Assembly (NCBI RefSeq): GCF_001659605.2 | Contig: NW_025215482.1 | Span: forward strand, 946,135 to 1,010,134 | Direction: 5' to 3' | DNA from: Manihot esculenta | Lineage: Eukaryota; Streptophyta; Magnoliopsida; Malpighiales; Euphorbiaceae | DNA length: 64,000 bases | Part shown: positions 13,201 to 26,690 of the stretch, piece by piece | How the letters are laid out: the number at the start of each line of letters is the position of its first letter | Numbering within the stretch: the stretch's first letter is position 1 | Notes under the pieces: model-generated | What the model was told of the DNA's origin: nothing | Seen by the model: the letters and a program-made list of their open reading frames with translations, nothing else | Database searches by the model: none | Translations under genes and position numbers: made by a program

Positions 13201-16200
13201 ATAGCTTCCATCCCAAAAACTGCCAAGTCTATCACCCATGTTACATCCGGTGCCCGATTTCGGCCTAATAGCTTCATCCAAAAACTGCCAAGTCTATCAC
13301 CCATGTTACATCCGGTGCCCGATTTCGGCCTAATAGCTTCCATCCCAAAAACTGCCAAGTCTATCACCCATGTTACATCCGGTGCCCGATTTCGCCTAAT
13401 AGCTTCCATCCCAAAAACTGCCAAGTCTATCACCCATGTTACATCCGGTGCCCGATTTCGGCCTAATAGCTTCCATCCCAAAAACTGCCAAGTCTATCAC
13501 CCATGTTACATCCGGTGCCCGATTTCGGCCTAATAGCTTCCATCCAAAAACTGCCAAGTCTATCACCCATGTTACATCCGGTGCCCGATTTCGGCCTAAT
13601 AGCTTCCATCCCAAAAACTGCCAAGTCTATCACCCATGTTACATCCGGTGCCCGATTTCGGCCTAATAGCTTCCATCCCAAAAACTGCCAAGTCTATCAC
13701 CCATGTTACATCCGGTGCCCGATTTCGGCCTAATAGCTTCCATCCCAAAAACTGCCAAGTCTATCACCCATGTTACATCCGGTGCCCGATTTCGGCCTAA
13801 TAGCTTCCATCCCAAAAACTGCCAAGTCTATCACCCATGTTACATCCGGTGCCCGATTTCGGCCTAATAGCTTCCATCCCAAAAACTGCCAAGTCTATCA
13901 CCCATGTTACATCCGGTGCCCGATTTCGGCCTAATAGCTTCCATCCCAAAAACTGCCAAGTCTATCACCCATGTTACATCCGGTGCCCGATTTCGGCCTA
14001 ATAGCTTCCATCCCAAAAACTGCCAAGTCTATCACCCATGTTACATCCGGTGCCCGATTTCGGCCTAATAGCTTCCATCCCAAAAACTGCCAAGTCTATC
14101 ACCCATGTTACATCCGGTGCCCGATTTCGGCCTAATAGCTTCCATCCCAAAAACTGCCAAGTCTATCACCCATGTTACATCCGGTGCCCGATTTCGGCCT
14201 AATAGCTTCCATCCCAAAAACTGCCAAGTCTATCACCCATGTTACATCCGGTGCCCGATTTCGGCCTAATAGCTTCCATCCCAAAAACTGCCAAGTCTAT
14301 CACCCATGTTACATCCGGTGCCCGATTTCGGCCTAATAGCTTCCATCCCAAAAACTGCCAAGTCTATCACCCATGTTACATCCGGTGCCCGATTTCGGCC
14401 TAATAGCTTCCATCCCAAAAACTGCCAAGTCTATCACCCATGTTACATCCGGTGCCCGATTTCGGCCTAATAGCTTCCATCCCAAAAACTGCCAAGTCTA
14501 TCACCCATGTTACATCCGGTGCCCGATTTCGGCCTAATAGCTTCCATCCCAAAAACTGCCAAGTCTATCACCCATGTTACATCCGGTGCCCGATTTCGGC
14601 CTAATAGCTTCCATCCCAAAAACTGCCAAGTCTATCACCCATGTTACATCCGGTGCCCGATTTCGGCCTAATAGCTTCCATCCCAAAAACTGCCAAGTCT
14701 ATCACCCATGTTACATCCGGTGCCCGATTTCGGCCTAATAGCTTCCATCCCAAAACTGCCAAGTCTATCACCCATGTTACATCCGGTGCCCGATTTCGGC
14801 CTAATAGCTTCCATCCCAAAAACTGCCAAGTCTATCACCCATGTTACATCCGGTGCCCGATTTCGGCCTAATAGCTTCCATCCCAAAAACTGCCAAGTCT
14901 ATCACCCATGTTACATCCGGTGCCCGATTTCGGCCTAATAGCTTCCATCCCAAAAACTGCCAAGTCTATCACCCATGTTACATCCGGTGCCCGATTTCGG
15001 CCTAATAGCTTCCATCCCAAAAACTGCCAAGTCTATCACCCATGTTACATCCGGTGCCCGATTTCGGCCTAATAGCTTCCATCCCAAAAACTGCCAAGTC
15101 TATCACCCATGTTACATCCGGTGCCCGATTTCGGCCTAATAGCTTCCATCCCAAAAACTGCCAAGTCTATCACCCATGTACATCCGGTGCCCGATTTCGG
15201 CCTAATAGCTTCCATCCCAAAACTGCCAAGTCTATCACCCATGTTACATCCGGTGCCCGATTTCGGCCTAATAGCTTCCATCCCAAAAACTGCCAAGTCT
15301 ATCACCCATGTTACATCCGGTGCCCGATTTCGGCCTAATAGCTTCCATCCCAAAAACTGCCAAGTCTATCACCCATGTTACATCCGGTGCCCGATTTCGG
15401 CCTAATAGCTTCCATCCCAAAAACTGCCAAGTCTATCACCCATGTTACATCCGGTGCCCGATTTCGGCCTAATAGCTTCCATCCCAAAAACTGCCAAGTC
15501 TATCACCCATGTTACATCCGGTGCCCGATTTCGGCCTAATAGCTTCCATCCCAAAAACTGCCAAGTCTATCACCCATGTTACATCCGGTGCCCGATTTCG
15601 GCCTAATAGCTTCCATCCCAAAAACTGCCAAGTCTATCACCCATGTTACATCCGGTGCCCGATTTCGGCCTAATAGCTTCCATCCCAAAAACTGCCAAGT
15701 CTATCACCCATGTTACATCCGGTGCCCGATTTCGGCCTAATAGCTTCCATCCCAAAAACTGCCAAGTCTATCACCCATGTTACATCCGGTGCCCGATTTC
15801 GGCCTAATAGCTTCCATCCCAAAAACTGCCAAGTCTATCACCCATGTTACATCCGGTGCCCGATTTCGGCCTAATAGCTTCCATCCCAAAAACTGCCAAG
15901 TCTATCACCCATGTTACATCCGGTGCCCGATTTCGGCCTAATAGCTTCCATCCCAAAAACTGCCAAGTCTATCACCCATGTTACATCCGGTGCCCGATTT
16001 CGGCCTAATAGCTTCCATCCCAAAAACTGCCAAGTCTATCACCCATGTTACATCCGGTGCCCGATTTCGGCCTAATAGCTTCCATCCCAAAAACTGCCAA
16101 GTCTATCACCCATGTTACATCCGGTGCCCGATTTCGGCCTAATAGCTTCCATCCCAAAAACTGCCAAGTCTATCACCCATGTTACATCCGGTGCCCGATT

Positions 16201-17830
16201 TCGGCCTAATAGCTTCCATCCCAAAAACTGCCAAGTCTATCACCCATGTTACATCCGGTGCCCGATTTCGGCCTAATAGCTTCCATCCCAAAAACTGCCA
16301 AGTCTATCACCCATGTTACATCCGGTGCCCGATTTCGGCCTAATAGCTTCCATCCCAAAAACTGCCAAGTCTATCACCCATGTTACATCCGGTGCCCGAT
16401 TTCGGCCTAATAGCTTCCATCCCAAAAACTGCCAAGTCTATCACCCATGTTACATCCGGTGCCCGATTTCGGCCTAATAGCTTCCATCCCAAAAACTGCC
16501 AAGTCTATCACCCATGTTACATCCGGTGCCCGATTTCGGCCTAATAGCTTCCATCCCAAAAACTGCCAAGTCTATCACCCATGTTACATCCGGTGCCCGA
16601 TTTCGGCCTAATAGCTTCCATCCCAAAAACTGCCAAGTCTATCACCCATGTTACATCCGGTGCCCGATTTCGGCCTAATAGCTTCCATCCCAAAAACTGC
16701 CAAGTCTATCACCCATGTTACATCCGGTGCCCGATTTCGGCCTAATAGCTTCCATCCCAAAAACTGCCAAGTCTATCACCCATGTTACATCCGGTGCCCG
16801 ATTTCGGCCTAATAGCTTCCATCCCAAAAACTGCCAAGTCTATCACCCATGTTACATCCGGTGCCCGATTTCGGCCTAATAGCTTCCATCCCAAAACACT
16901 GCCAAGTCTATCACCCATGTTACATCCGGTGCCCGATTTCGGCCTAATAGCTTCCATCCCAAAAACTGCCAAGTCTATCACCCATGTTACATCCGGTGCC
17001 CGATTTCGGCCTAATAGCTTCCATCCCAAAAACTGCCAAGTCTATCACCCATGTTACATCCGGTGCCCGATTTCGGCCTAATAGCTTCCATCCCAAAAAC
17101 TGCCAAGTCTATCACCCATGTTACATCCGGTGCCCGATTTCGGCCTAATAGCTTCCATCCCAAAAACTGCCAAGTCTATCACCCATGTTACATCCGGTGC
17201 CCGATTTCGGCCTAATAGCTTCCATCCCAAAAACTGCCAAGTCTATCACCCATGTTACATCCGGTGCCCGATTTCGGCCTAATAGCTTCCATCCCAAAAA
17301 CTGCCAAGTCTATCACCCATGTTACATCCGGTGCCCGATTTCGGCCTAATAGCTTCCATCCCAAAAACTGCCAAGTCTATCACCCATGTTACATCCGGTG
17401 CCCGATTTCGGCCTAATAGCTTCCATCCAAAAACTGCCAAGTCTATCACCCATGTTACATCCGGTGCCCGATTTCGGCCTAATAGCTTCCATCCCAAAAA
17501 CTGCCAAGTCTATCACCCATGTTACATCCGGTGCCCGATTTCGGCCTAATAGCTTCCATCCCAAAAACTGCCAAGTCTATCACCCATGTTACATCCGGTG
17601 CCCGATTTCGCCTAATAGCTTCCATCCCAAAACACTGCCAAGTCTATCACCCATGTTACATCCGGTGCCCGATTTCGGCCTAATAGCTTCCATCCCAAAA
17701 ACTGCCAAGTCTATCACCCATGTTACATCCGGTGCCCGATTTCGGCCTAATAGCTTCCATCCAAAAACTGCCAAGTCTATCACCCATGTTACATCCGGTG
17801 CCCGATTTCGGCCTAATAGCTTCATCCCAA
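4201..17830 (+). repeat. 67-bp satellite, mainly homogeneous array
   Basis: Tandem copies follow the consensus AAAAACTGCC-AAGTCTATCA-CCCATGTTAC-ATCCGGTGCC-CGATTTCGGC-CTAATAGCTT-CCATCCC, which is 67 bp. Long tracts, notably about 5990-8980, 13690-14740 and 15410-16880, show essentially no variation. Elsewhere 66-bp and 68-bp monomers occur through single-base changes in the A-run, in CATCCC or in TTCGGCC. A noisy divergent patch lies at about 9950-11050. Each monomer contains a 10-nt dyad, CCGA-TT-TCGG. Because 67 is 1 modulo 3, read-through passes through all three frames, so the many short open frames on both strands are by-products. No gene is supported. Confidence 0.97.
9950..11050 (+). 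repeat. divergent satellite patch inside the homogeneous array
   Basis: Monomers here carry clustered variants and indels: ATCGGTGCCC, GGCCCTAATAG, GATTTTCGGCCC, CTGCTAATTCTATC, CATACGGTGCC, the ACTAGACAG insertion, and truncated monomers near 10930 and 11020-11040. The series at about 10508-10780 repeats, monomer by monomer, the variant series at about 3262-3500. On both sides the array returns to the uniform consensus. Confidence 0.85.
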
Positions 17831-18830
17831 NNNNNNNNNNNNNNNNNNNNNNNNNNNNNNNNNNNNNNNNNNNNNNNNNNNNNNNNNNNNNNNNNNNNNN
17901 NNNNNNNNNNNNNNNNNNNNNNNNNNNNNNNNNNNNNNNNNNNNNNNNNNNNNNNNNNNNNNNNNNNNNNNNNNNNNNNNNNNNNNNNNNNNNNNNNNNN
18001 NNNNNNNNNNNNNNNNNNNNNNNNNNNNNNNNNNNNNNNNNNNNNNNNNNNNNNNNNNNNNNNNNNNNNNNNNNNNNNNNNNNNNNNNNNNNNNNNNNNN
18101 NNNNNNNNNNNNNNNNNNNNNNNNNNNNNNNNNNNNNNNNNNNNNNNNNNNNNNNNNNNNNNNNNNNNNNNNNNNNNNNNNNNNNNNNNNNNNNNNNNNN
18201 NNNNNNNNNNNNNNNNNNNNNNNNNNNNNNNNNNNNNNNNNNNNNNNNNNNNNNNNNNNNNNNNNNNNNNNNNNNNNNNNNNNNNNNNNNNNNNNNNNNN
18301 NNNNNNNNNNNNNNNNNNNNNNNNNNNNNNNNNNNNNNNNNNNNNNNNNNNNNNNNNNNNNNNNNNNNNNNNNNNNNNNNNNNNNNNNNNNNNNNNNNNN
18401 NNNNNNNNNNNNNNNNNNNNNNNNNNNNNNNNNNNNNNNNNNNNNNNNNNNNNNNNNNNNNNNNNNNNNNNNNNNNNNNNNNNNNNNNNNNNNNNNNNNN
18501 NNNNNNNNNNNNNNNNNNNNNNNNNNNNNNNNNNNNNNNNNNNNNNNNNNNNNNNNNNNNNNNNNNNNNNNNNNNNNNNNNNNNNNNNNNNNNNNNNNNN
18601 NNNNNNNNNNNNNNNNNNNNNNNNNNNNNNNNNNNNNNNNNNNNNNNNNNNNNNNNNNNNNNNNNNNNNNNNNNNNNNNNNNNNNNNNNNNNNNNNNNNN
18701 NNNNNNNNNNNNNNNNNNNNNNNNNNNNNNNNNNNNNNNNNNNNNNNNNNNNNNNNNNNNNNNNNNNNNNNNNNNNNNNNNNNNNNNNNNNNNNNNNNNN
18801 NNNNNNNNNNNNNNNNNNNNNNNNNNNNNN
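17831..18830. other. assembly gap (1000 N)
   Basis: A fixed 1000-N placeholder lies inside the satellite. The satellite has the same orientation on both sides, so array length across it is unknown. Confidence 0.98.
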
Positions 18831-21800
18831 ATCACCCATGTTACATCCGGTGCCCGATTTCGGCCTAATAGCTTCCATCCCAAAAACTGCCAAGTCTATC
18901 ACCCATGTTACATCCGGTGCCCGATTTCGGCCTAATAGCTTCCATCCCAAAAACTGCCAAGTCTATCACCCATGTTACATCCGGTGCCCGATTTCGGCCT
19001 AATAGCTTCCATCCCAAAAACTGCCAAGTCTATCACCCATGTTACATCCGGTGCCCGATTTCGGCCTAATAGCTTCCATCCCAAAAACTGCCAAGTCTAT
19101 CACCCATGTTACATCCGGTGCCCGATTTCGGCCTAATAGCTTCCATCCCAAAAACTGCCAAGTCTATCACCCATGTTACATCCGGTGCCCGATTTCGGCC
19201 TAATAGCTTCCATCCCAAAAACTGCCAAGTCTATCACCCATGTTACATCCGGTGCCCGATTTCGGCCTAATAGCTTCCATCCCAAAAACTGCCAAGTCTA
19301 TCACCCATGTTACATCCGGTGCCCGATTTCGGCCTAATAGCTTCCATCCCAAAAACTGCCAAGTCTATCACCCATGTTACATCCGGTGCCCGATTTCGTC
19401 CTAATAGCTTCCATCCCAAACACTGCCAAGTCTATCACCCATGTTACATCCGGTGCCCGATTTCGGCCTAATAGCTTCCATCCCAAAAACTGCCAAGTCT
19501 ATCACCCATGTTACATCCGGTGCCCGATTTCGGCCTAATAGCTTCCATCCCAAAAACTGCCAAGTCTATCACCCATGTTACATCCGGTGCCCGATTTCGG
19601 CCTAATAGCTTCCATCCCAAAAACTGCCAAGTCTATCACCCATGTTACATCCGGTGCCCGATTTCGGCCTAATAGCTTCCATCCCAAAAACTGCCAAGTC
19701 TATCACCCATGTTACATCCGGTGCCCGATTTCGGCCTAATAGCTTCCATCCCAAAAACTTCCAAGTCTATCACCCATGTTACATCCGGTGCCCGATTTCG
19801 TCCTAATAGCTTCCATCCCAAACACTGCCAAGTCTATCACCCATGTTACATCCGGTGCCCGATTTCGGCCTAATAGCTTCCATCCCAAAAACTGCCAAGT
19901 CTATCACCCATGTTACATCCGGTGCCCGATTTCGGCCTAATAGCTTCCATCCCAAAAACTGCCAAGTCTATCACCCATGTTACATCCGGTGCCCGATTTC
20001 GCCTAATAGCTTCCATCCAAAAACTGCCAAGTCTATCACCCATGTTACATCCGGTGCCCGATTTCGCCTAATAGCTTCCATCCCAAAAACTGCCAAGTCT
20101 ATCACCCATGTTACATCCGGTGCCCGATTTCGGCCTAATAGCTTCCATCCCAAAAACTGCCAAGTCTATCACCCATGTTACATCCGGTGCCCGATTTCGG
20201 CCTAATAGCTTCCATCCCAAAAACTGCCAAGTCTATCACCCATGTTACATCCGGTGCCCGATTTCGGCCTAATAGCTTCCATCCCAAAAACTGCCAAGTC
20301 TATCACCCATGTTACATCCGGTGCCCGATTTCGGCCTAATAGCTTCCATCCCAAAAACTGCCAAGTCTATCACCCATGTTACATCCGGTGCCCGATTTCG
20401 TCCTAATAGCTTCCATCCCAAAACACTGCCAAGTCTATCACCCATGTTACATCCGGTGCCCGATTTCGGCCTAATAGCTTCCATCCCAAAAACTGCCAAG
20501 TCTATCACCCATGTTACATCCGGTGCCCGATTTCGGCCTAATAGCTTCCATCCCAAAAACTGCCAAGTCTATCACCCATGTTACATCCGGTGCCCGATTT
20601 CGGCCTAATAGCTTCCATCCCAAAAACTGCCAAGTCTATCACCCATGTTACATCCGGTGCCCGATTTCGGCCTAATAGCTTCCATCCCAAAAACTGCCAA
20701 GTCTATCACCCATGTTACATCCGGTGCCCGATTTCGTCCTAATAGCTTCCATCCCAAACACTGCCAAGTCTATCACCCATGTTACATCCGGTGCCCGATT
20801 TCGGCCTAATAGCTTCCATCCCAAAAACTGCCAAGTCTATCACCCATGTTACATCCGGTGCCCGATTTCGGCCTAATAGCTTCCATCCCAAAAACTGCCA
20901 AGTCTATCACCCATGTTACATCCGGTGCCCGATTTCGGCCTAATAGCTTCCATCCCAAAAACTGCCAAGTCTATCACCCATGTTACATCCGGTGCCCGAT
21001 TTCGGCCTAATAGCTTCCATCCCAAAAACTGCCAAGTCTATCACCCATGTTACATCCGGTGCCCGATTTCGGCCTAATAGCTTCCATCCCAAAAACTGCC
21101 AAGTCTATCACCCATGTTACATCCGGTGCCCGATTTCGGCCTAATAGCTTCCATCCCAAAAACTGCCAAGTCTATCACCCATGTTACATCCGGTGCCCGA
21201 TTTCGGCCTAATAGCTTCCATCCCAAAAACTGCCAAGTCTATCACCCATGTTACATCCGGTGCCCGATTTCGGCCTAATAGCTTCCATCCCAAAAACTGC
21301 CAAGTCTATCACCCATGTTACATCCGGTGCCCGATTTCGTCCTAATAGCTTCCATCCCAAAACACTGCCAAGTCTATCACCCATGTTACATCCGGTGCCC
21401 GATTTCGGCCTAATAGCTTCCATCCCAAAAACTGCCAAGTCTATCACCCATGTTACATCCGGTGCCCGATTTCGGCCTAATAGCTTCCATCCCAAAAACT
21501 GCCAAGTCTATCACCCATGTTACATCCGGTGCCCGATTTCGGCCTAATAGCTTCCATCCCAAAAACTGCCAAGTCTATCACCCATGTTACATCCGGTGCC
21601 CGATTTCGGCCTAATAGCTTCCATCCCAAAAACTGCCAAGTCTATCACCCATGTTACATCCGGTGCCCGATTTCGGCCTAATAGCTTCCATCCCAAAAAC
21701 TGCCAAGTCTATCACCCATGTTACATCCGGTGCCCGATTTCGCCTAATAGCTTCCATCCCAAAAACTGCCAAGTCTATCACCCATGTTACATCCGGTGCC

Positions 21801-24800
21801 CGATTTCGGCCTAATAGCTTCCATCCCAAAAACTGCCAAGTCTATCACCCATGTTACATCCGGTGCCCGATTTCGGCCTAATAGCTTCCATCCCAAAAAC
21901 TGCCAAGTCTATCACCCATGTTACATCCGGTGCCCGATTTCGGCCTAATAGCTTCCATCCCAAAAACTGCCAAGTCTATCACCCATGTTACATCCGGTGC
22001 CCGATTTCGGCCTAATAGCTTCCATCCCAAAAACTGCCAAGTCTATCACCCATGTTACATCCGGTGCCCGATTTCGTCCTAATAGCTTCCATCCCAAAAC
22101 TGCCAAGTCTATCACCCATGTTACATCCGGTGCCCGATTTCGGCCTAATAGCTTCCATCCCAAAAACTGCCAAGTCTATCACCCATGTTACATCCGGTGC
22201 CCGATTTCGGCCTAATAGCTTCCATCCCAAAAACTGCCAAGTCTATCACCCATGTTACATCCGGTGCCCGATTTCGTCCTAATAGCTTCCATCCCAAACA
22301 CTGCCAAGTCTATCACCTATGTTACATCCGGTGCACGATTTCGGCCTAATAGCTTCCATCCCAAAAATTGCCAAGTCTATCACCTATGTTACATCCGGTG
22401 CCCGATTTCGTCCTAATAGCTTCCATCCCAAACACTGCCAAGTCTATCACCTATGTTACATCCGGTGCCCGATTTCGGCCTAATAGCTTCCATCCCAAAA
22501 ACTGCCAAGTCTATCACCCATGTTACATCCGATGCCGGATTTCGGCCTAATAGCTTCCATCCCAAACACTGCCAAGTCTATCACCCATGTTACATCCGGT
22601 GCTCGATTTCGGCCTAATAGCTTCCAACCCAAAAACTGCCAAGTCTATTGCCCATGTTAAATCCGGTGCCCGATTTCGGCCTAATAGCTTCCATCCCAAA
22701 AACTGCCAAGTCTATCACCCATGTTACATCCGGTGCCCGATTTCGGCCTAATAGCTTCCATCCCAAAAACTTCCAAGTCTATCACCCATGTTACATCCGG
22801 TGCCCGATTTCGTCCTAATAGCTTCCATCCCAAACACTGCCAAGTCTATCACCCATGTTACATCCGGTGCCCGATTTCGGCCTAATAGCTTCCATCCCAA
22901 ACACTGCCAAGTCTATCACCCATGTTACATCCGGTGCCCGATTTCGGCCTAATAGCTTCCATCCCAAAACACTGCCAAGTCTATCACCCATGTTACATCC
23001 GGTGCCCGATTTCGCCTAATAGCTTCCATCCCAAAAACTGCCAAGTCTATCACCCATGTTACATCCGGTGCCCGATTTCTGCCTAATAGCTTCCATCCCA
23101 AAAACTGCCAAGTCTATCACCCATGTTACATCCGGTGCCCGATTTCGGCCTAATAGCTTCCATCCCAAAAACTGCCAAGTCTATCACCCATGTTACATCC
23201 GGTGCCCGATTTCGGCCTAATAGCTTCCATCCGAAAAACTGCCAAGTCTATCACCCATGTTACATCCGGTGCCCGATTTCGGCCTAATAGCTTCCATCCC
23301 AAAAACTGCCAAGTCTATCACCCATGTTACATCCGGTGCCCGATTTCGTCCTAATAGCTTCCATCCAAAACACTGCCAAGTCTATCACCCATGTTACATC
23401 CGGTGCCCGATTTCCGCCGAATAGCTTCCATCCCAAAAACTGCCAAGTCTATCACCCATGTTACATCCGGTGCCCGATTTCGGCCTAATAGCTTCCACTC
23501 CAAAAACTGCCAAGTCTATCACCCATGTTACATCCGGCGCCCGATTTCAGCCTAATAGCTTCCATCCCAAAAACTGCCAAGTCTATCACCCATGTTACAT
23601 CCGGTGCCCGATTTCGTCCTAATAGCTTCCATCCAAAACACTGCCAAGTCTATCACCCATGTTACATCCGGTGCCCGATTTCCGCCTAATAGCTTCCATC
23701 CCAAAAACTGCCAAGTCTATCACCCATGTTACATCCGGTGCCCGATTTCGGCCTAATAGCTTCCATCCCAAAAACTTCCAAGTCTATCACCCATGTTACA
23801 TCCGGTGCCCGATTTCGGCCTAATAGCTTCCATCCCAAAAACTGCCAAGTCTATCACCCATGTTACATCCGGTGCCCGATTTCGGCCTAATAGCTTCCAT
23901 CCCAAAAACTGCCAAGTCTATCACCCATGTTACATCCGGTGCCCGATTTCGGCCTAATAGCTTCCATCCCAAAAACTGCCAAGTCTATCACCCATGTTAC
24001 ATCCGGTGCCCGATTTCGGCCTAATAGCTTCCATCCCAAAAACTGCCAAGTCTATCACCCATGTTACATCCGGTGCCCGATTTCGGCCTAATAGCTTCCA
24101 TCCCAAAAACTGCCAAGTCTATCACCCATGTTACATCCGGTGCCCGATTTCGTCCTAATAGCTTCCATCCCAAAACTGCCAAGTCTATCACCCATGTTAC
24201 ATCCGGTGCCCGATTTCGGCCTAATAGCTTCCATCCCAAAAATTGCCAAGTCTATCACCCATGTTACATCCGGTGCCCGATTTCGGCCTAATAGCTTCCA
24301 TCCCAAAAACTGCCAAGTCTATCACCCATGTTACATCCGGTGCCCGATTTCGGCCTAATAGCTTCCATCCCAAAAACTGCCAAGTCTATCACCCATGTTA
24401 CATCCGGTGCCCGATTTCGGCCTAATAGCTTCCATCCCAAAAACTGCCAAGTCTATCACCCATGTTACATCCGGTGCCCGATTTCGGCCTAATAGCTTCC
24501 ATCCCAAAAACTGCCAAGTCTATCACCCATGTTACATCCGGTGCCCGATTTCGGCCTAATAGCTTCCATCCCAAAAACTGCCAAGTCTATCACCCATGTT
24601 ACATCCGGTGCCCGATTTCGGCCTAATAGCTTCCATCCCAAAAACTGCCAAGTCTATCACCCATGTTACATCCGGTGCCCGATTTCGGCCTAATAGCTTC
24701 CATCCCAAAAACTGCCAAGTCTATCACCCATGTTACATCCGGTGCCCGATTTCGGCCTAATAGCTTCCATCCCAAAAACTGCCAAGTCTATCACCCATGT

Positions 24801-26690
24801 TACATCCGGTGCCCGATTTCGGCCTAATAGCTTCCATCCCAAAAACTGCCAAGTCTATCACCCATGTTACATCCGGTGCCCGATTTCGGCCTAATAGCTT
24901 CCATCCCAAAAACTGCCAAGTCTATCACCCATGTTACATCCGGTGCCCGATTTCGGCCTAATAGCTTCCATCCCAAAAACTGCCAAGTCTATCACCCATG
25001 TTACATCCGGTGCCCGATTTCGGCCTAATAGCTTCCATCCCAAACACTGCCAAGTCTATCACCCATGTTACATCCGGTGCCCGATTTCGGCCTAATAGCT
25101 TCCATCCCAAAAACTGCCAAGTCTATCACCCATGTTACATCCGGTGCCCGATTTCGTCCTAATAGCTTCCATCCCAAACACTGCCAAGTCTATCACCTAT
25201 GTTACATCCGGTGCCCGATTTCGGCCTAATAGCTTCCATCCCAAAAACTGCCAAGTCTATCACCCATGTTACATCCGGTGCCCGATTTCGGCCTAATAGC
25301 TTCCATCCCAAAAACTGCCAAGTCTATCACCCATGTTACATCCGGTGCCCGATTTCGGCCTAATAGCTTCCATCCCAAAAACTGCCAAGTCTATCACCCA
25401 TGTTACATCCGGTGCCCGATTTCGGCCTAATAGCTTCCATCCCAAAAACTGCCAAGTCTATCACCCATGTTACATCCGGTGCCCGATTTCGGCCTAATAG
25501 CTTCCATCCCAAAAACTGCCAAGTCTATCACCCATGTTACATCCGGTGCCCGATTTCGGCCTAATAGCTTCCATCCCAAAAACTGCCAAGTCTATCACCC
25601 ATGTTACATCCGGTGCCCGATTTCGGCCTAATAGCTTCCATCCCAAACACTGCCAAGTCTATCACCCATGTTACATCCGGTGCCCGATTTCGGCCTAATA
25701 GCTTCCATCCCAAAAACTGCCAAGTCTATCACCCATGTTACATCCGGTGCCCGATTTCGCCTAATAGCTTCCATCCCAAAAACTGCCAAGTCTATCACCC
25801 ATGTTACATCCGGTGCCCGATTTCGGCCTAATAGCTTCCATCCGAAAAACTGCCAAGTCTATCACCCATGTTACATCCGGTGCCCGATTTCGGCCTAATA
25901 GCTTCCATCCGAAAAACTGCCAAGTCTATCACCCATGTTACATCCGGTGCCCGATTTCGGCCTAATAGCTTCCACTCCAAAAACTGCCAAGTCTATCACC
26001 CATGTTACATCCGGCGCCCGATTTCAGCCTAATAGCTTCCATCCCAAAAACTGCCAAGTCTATCACCCATGTTACATCCGGTGCCCGATTTCGTCCTAAT
26101 AGCTTCCATCCCAAAACACTGCCAAGTCTATCACCCATGTTACATCCGGTGCCCGATTTCCGCCTAATAGCTTCCATCCCAAAAACTGCCAAGTCTATCA
26201 CCCATGTTACATCCGGTGCCCGATTTCGGCCTAATAGCTTCCATCCCAAAAACTGCCAAGTCTATCACCCATGTTACATCCGGCGCCCGATTTCAGCCTA
26301 ATAGCTTCCATCCCAAAAACTGCCAAGTCTATCACCCATGTTACATCCGGTGCCCGATTTCGTCCTAATAGCTTCCATCCAAAACACTGCCAAGTCTATC
26401 ACCCATGTTACATCCGGTGCCCGATTTCCGCAGAATAGCTTCCATCCCAAAAACTGCCAAGTCTATCACCCATGTTACATCCGGTGCCCGATTTCGGCCT
26501 AATAGCTTCCATCCCAAAAACTTCCAAGTCTATCACCCATGTTACATCCGGTGCCCGATTTCGGCCTAATAGCTTCCATCCCAAAAACTGCCAAGTCTAT
26601 CACCCATGTTACATCCGGTGCCCGATTTCGGCCTAATAGCTTCCATCCCAAAAACTGCCAAGTCTATCACCCATGTTACATCCGGTGCCA
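18831..26690 (+). repeat. 67-bp satellite with higher-order variants, ending at retroelement junction
   Basis: The same 67-bp satellite continues but is richer in ordered variants toward its right end. Recurring alleles are CCCAAACACTGCC, AAAAACTTCC, TTCGTCC, TTTCCGCC, GGCGCCCGATTTCAGCC, CCACTCC and CACCTATG. TTCGTCC variants at 23341 and 23609 are 268 bp (4 x 67) apart, and at 26086 and 26355 are 269 bp apart with the same neighbours, which indicates a 4-monomer higher-order unit. The array stops at GGTGCC (26690), where it switches to integrase coding sequence with a 3-4 nt microhomology (GCC/CCA). Confidence 0.95.

Noticed and set aside
1356..26300. Dozens of 60-170 aa open frames on both strands in the left satellite
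   Set aside because: They arise from a 67-bp repeat (1 modulo 3) shifted by 1-bp indels and repeat the same few peptides on both strands. There are no distinct start contexts and no family resemblance.
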